Shown one piece after another: positions 62,685-64,000 of a DNA stretch of 64,000 bases. Each line of letters begins with the position of its first letter. Positions within the stretch are counted from its first letter, which is position 1. The notes beneath the pieces are model-generated. The model was not told where the DNA came from. It saw nothing but the letters and a program-made list of their open reading frames with translations, and made no database searches. The stretch covers positions 558,001 to 622,000 of the forward strand of contig JAHXIO010000001.1 in NCBI GenBank assembly GCA_025655595.1. Direction: 5' to 3'. The DNA is from Candidatus Thiodiazotropha sp. (ex Monitilora ramsayi) (GTDB lineage Bacteria > Pseudomonadota > Gammaproteobacteria > Chromatiales > Chromatiaceae). The position numbers and the translations under genes were made by a program.

Positions 62685-64000
62685 ATGGATCAGAGAGAGC
62701 TCCTGATATCGCTCACATTCGCCGGCTATCTGCTGGTCATATTGGTCATCGGCGTCATCGCCTGGCACCGCACCCGCAACCTCTCCGATTTTGTCTTGGG
62801 CGGACGCCGCCTCGGCAGTTGGGTCACTGCACTCAGCGCCAGCGCCTCCGACATGAGTGGCTGGCTACTGCTGGGTCTACCGGGATATGCCTATGTGGCG
62901 GGGCTGGAGTCCTTCTGGCTCGCCTTCGGTCTGCTGGTGGGTACCTGGCTCAACTGGCGCCTGGTCGCTGGTCGCCTGCGTATCGCCTCGGAAGAGGCTG
63001 GCAACGCGTTGACCCTGCCGCAATATCTGTCGAACCGGTTTCACGACGACAGCGGTCTGATACGGGTGGTCTCCTCACTCTTCGTGCTGCTCTTCTTTCT
63101 CTTCTACACCAGCTCCGGACTGGTCGCCGGCGGCAAGCTGTTCGAGGCGGTCTTCGGCTTGCCCTATCTGTGGGCCGTCAGCCTGGGGACGCTGACCATT
63201 ATTCTCTATACCGCCTTCGGCGGTTTTCTCGCGGTCTCCTGGACCGATCTATTTCAGGGCCTGCTGATGGCAGCGGCGCTGGTGGCAGTGCCGCTCTTTG
63301 CAATGGATCTGACAGACGGCGGCGCTGGCGCCATCGCCACCATCCACGAACAGAACCCCGAACTGCTCGATCCCTTTACCAATAGCGACGGTGAGGCGTT
63401 GGGGATAATCGCCATCCTCTCCCTGCTCGCCTGGGGGTTGGGTTACTTCGGCCAGCCCCATATCCTGGCCCGCTTCAAGGCGGTGCGGGATGCCTCTCTG
63501 GTGCCACAGGCGAGGCGTATCGCGGTCAGTTGGGTCTTCCTCACGCTGACCGCCGCCTGCCTGGTCGGGCTGATGGGGATTCCGGTGTTCGAGACCCCGC
63601 TGGAGGATGCGGAGAAGGTCTTCATCCATCTGGTGGATCTGCTCTTCCACCCGTTGATCGCCGGTATCTGCCTGGCCGCTATCCTGGCGGCGGTGATGAG
63701 TACCGCCGACTCGCAGTTATTGGTCTCTTCGAGTGCCTTTACCGGCGATATCTACCGTGTCCTCTTTCGCAAAGGGGCAAACGAACGGGAACTGGTGCTG
63801 GTGGGACGCCTGGCGGTATTGACCATCGCCCTGGCCGCCTTTCTCCTGGCCATGAATCCGGAGAACAAGGTGCTCGACCTGGTGGCCTACGCCTGGGCAG
63901 GGTTCGGCGCCGCCTTCGGTCCCGCGGTGCTGCTCTCCCTCTACTGGCGTGGAATGAATCGTTGGGGCGCCCTGGCCGGGATTCTGGTCGGGGGTATCAC
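62685..64000 (+). CDS. putP: PutP-type sodium/solute symporter (partial, cut by window edge)
   Basis: 438 codons are visible from the ATG at 62685 (GAGGAGAGG just upstream) and the frame is open at the window end. Helix-rich, about twelve segments seen. LGGRRLGSWVTALSASASDM, GLPGYAYVAGLES, FGGFLAVSWTDLFQGLLM, YFGQPHILARFKAV and AVMSTADSQLLVSSS are typical of PutP (sodium/proline symporter), which suggests proline uptake; other SSS substrates remain possible. Confidence 0.88.
   Translation, partial: MDQRELLISLTFAGYLLVILVIGVIAWHRTRNLSDFVLGGRRLGSWVTALSASASDMSGWLLLGLPGYAYVAGLESFWLAFGLLVGTWLNWRLVAGRLRIASEEAGNALTLPQYLSNRFHDDSGLIRVVSSLFVLLFFLFYTSSGLVAGGKLFEAVFGLPYLWAVSLGTLTIILYTAFGGFLAVSWTDLFQGLLMAAALVAVPLFAMDLTDGGAGAIATIHEQNPELLDPFTNSDGEALGIIAILSLLAWGLGYFGQPHILARFKAVRDASLVPQARRIAVSWVFLTLTAACLVGLMGIPVFETPLEDAEKVFIHLVDLLFHPLIAGICLAAILAAVMSTADSQLLVSSSAFTGDIYRVLFRKGANERELVLVGRLAVLTIALAAFLLAMNPENKVLDLVAYAWAGFGAAFGPAVLLSLYWRGMNRWGALAGILVGGI

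Overview
The window is chromosomal DNA from a gammaproteobacterium. Evidence: the gene order rlmN-pilF-rodZ-hisS-yfgM-bamB-der, a six-gene rnfABCDGE cluster, pilS/pilR next to pilin genes, a RelA-type (EXDD) alarmone synthetase, gcvR, zapE, bamD and rluD-pgeF. The proteins recall sulfur-oxidizing Chromatiales/Sedimenticola-like bacteria, but that placement is an inference from general resemblance, not a search. Coding density is high. I see no rRNA, tRNA, CRISPR array, prophage or intact insertion sequence.

Layout. 1-5545 (minus): type IV pilus block with an O-antigen-ligase/PglL-like membrane protein cut by the window edge, a cysteine-containing pilin, the major pilin pilA behind a sigma-54 promoter and a palindrome-rich upstream region, then pilR, pilS and a small zinc-ribbon-like membrane protein. 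5651-12198 (mostly plus): nadE and glnB (NAD synthesis and nitrogen signalling), bamD (minus), rluD-pgeF, gcvR, def and a PlsC-like acyltransferase. 12277-19282: a secreted DUF839/PhoX-like protein, zapE, an alpha/beta hydrolase, a PEBP protein, a SYLF lipoprotein with an outer-membrane barrel, a 298-bp MITE-like element, a small secreted protein and a GNAT enzyme. 19550-22309: an AsmA-like YdbH homologue and a YdbL lipoprotein (inter-membrane lipid transport). 22410-28164: a four-gene CUT1 sugar ABC transporter and two unrecognised membrane/secreted proteins.

28165-34227 (minus): rnfABCDGE with rsmE at its end, an ion-pumping ferredoxin:NAD oxidoreductase. 34559-48865: metY, a decaheme c-type cytochrome with a PKD-like domain, metG, an OlsF-like bifunctional ornithine-lipid synthase, the Mrp Fe-S carrier, a glutaredoxin-like protein, purC, an unknown protein, an Xre/MbcA/ParS-type antitoxin-like protein without a RES toxin, an MBL hydrolase and plsY. 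48999-64000 (plus): folB-folK, DUF1015, relA, rlmN-pilF-rodZ-hisS-yfgM-bamB-der (without ispG), a spore-photoproduct-lyase-family radical SAM protein and a PutP-type symporter cut by the window edge.

Together the genes describe core metabolism, envelope building (BamB, BamD, YfgM, RodZ, YdbH/YdbL, PlsY, ornithine lipids), a regulated type IV pilus, and energy coupling through Rnf and a multiheme cytochrome. I see no new defence or mobile system. The most interesting signals are the palindrome cluster upstream of pilA, the MITE wedged between two genes, the one-protein YnbE/YdbL-like lipoprotein beside YdbH, the OlsF-like enzyme, the solitary antitoxin with an operator-like repeat, the SPL-family protein that seems to lack the usual hydrogen-donor cysteine, and the structured 5' region of the decaheme cytochrome.
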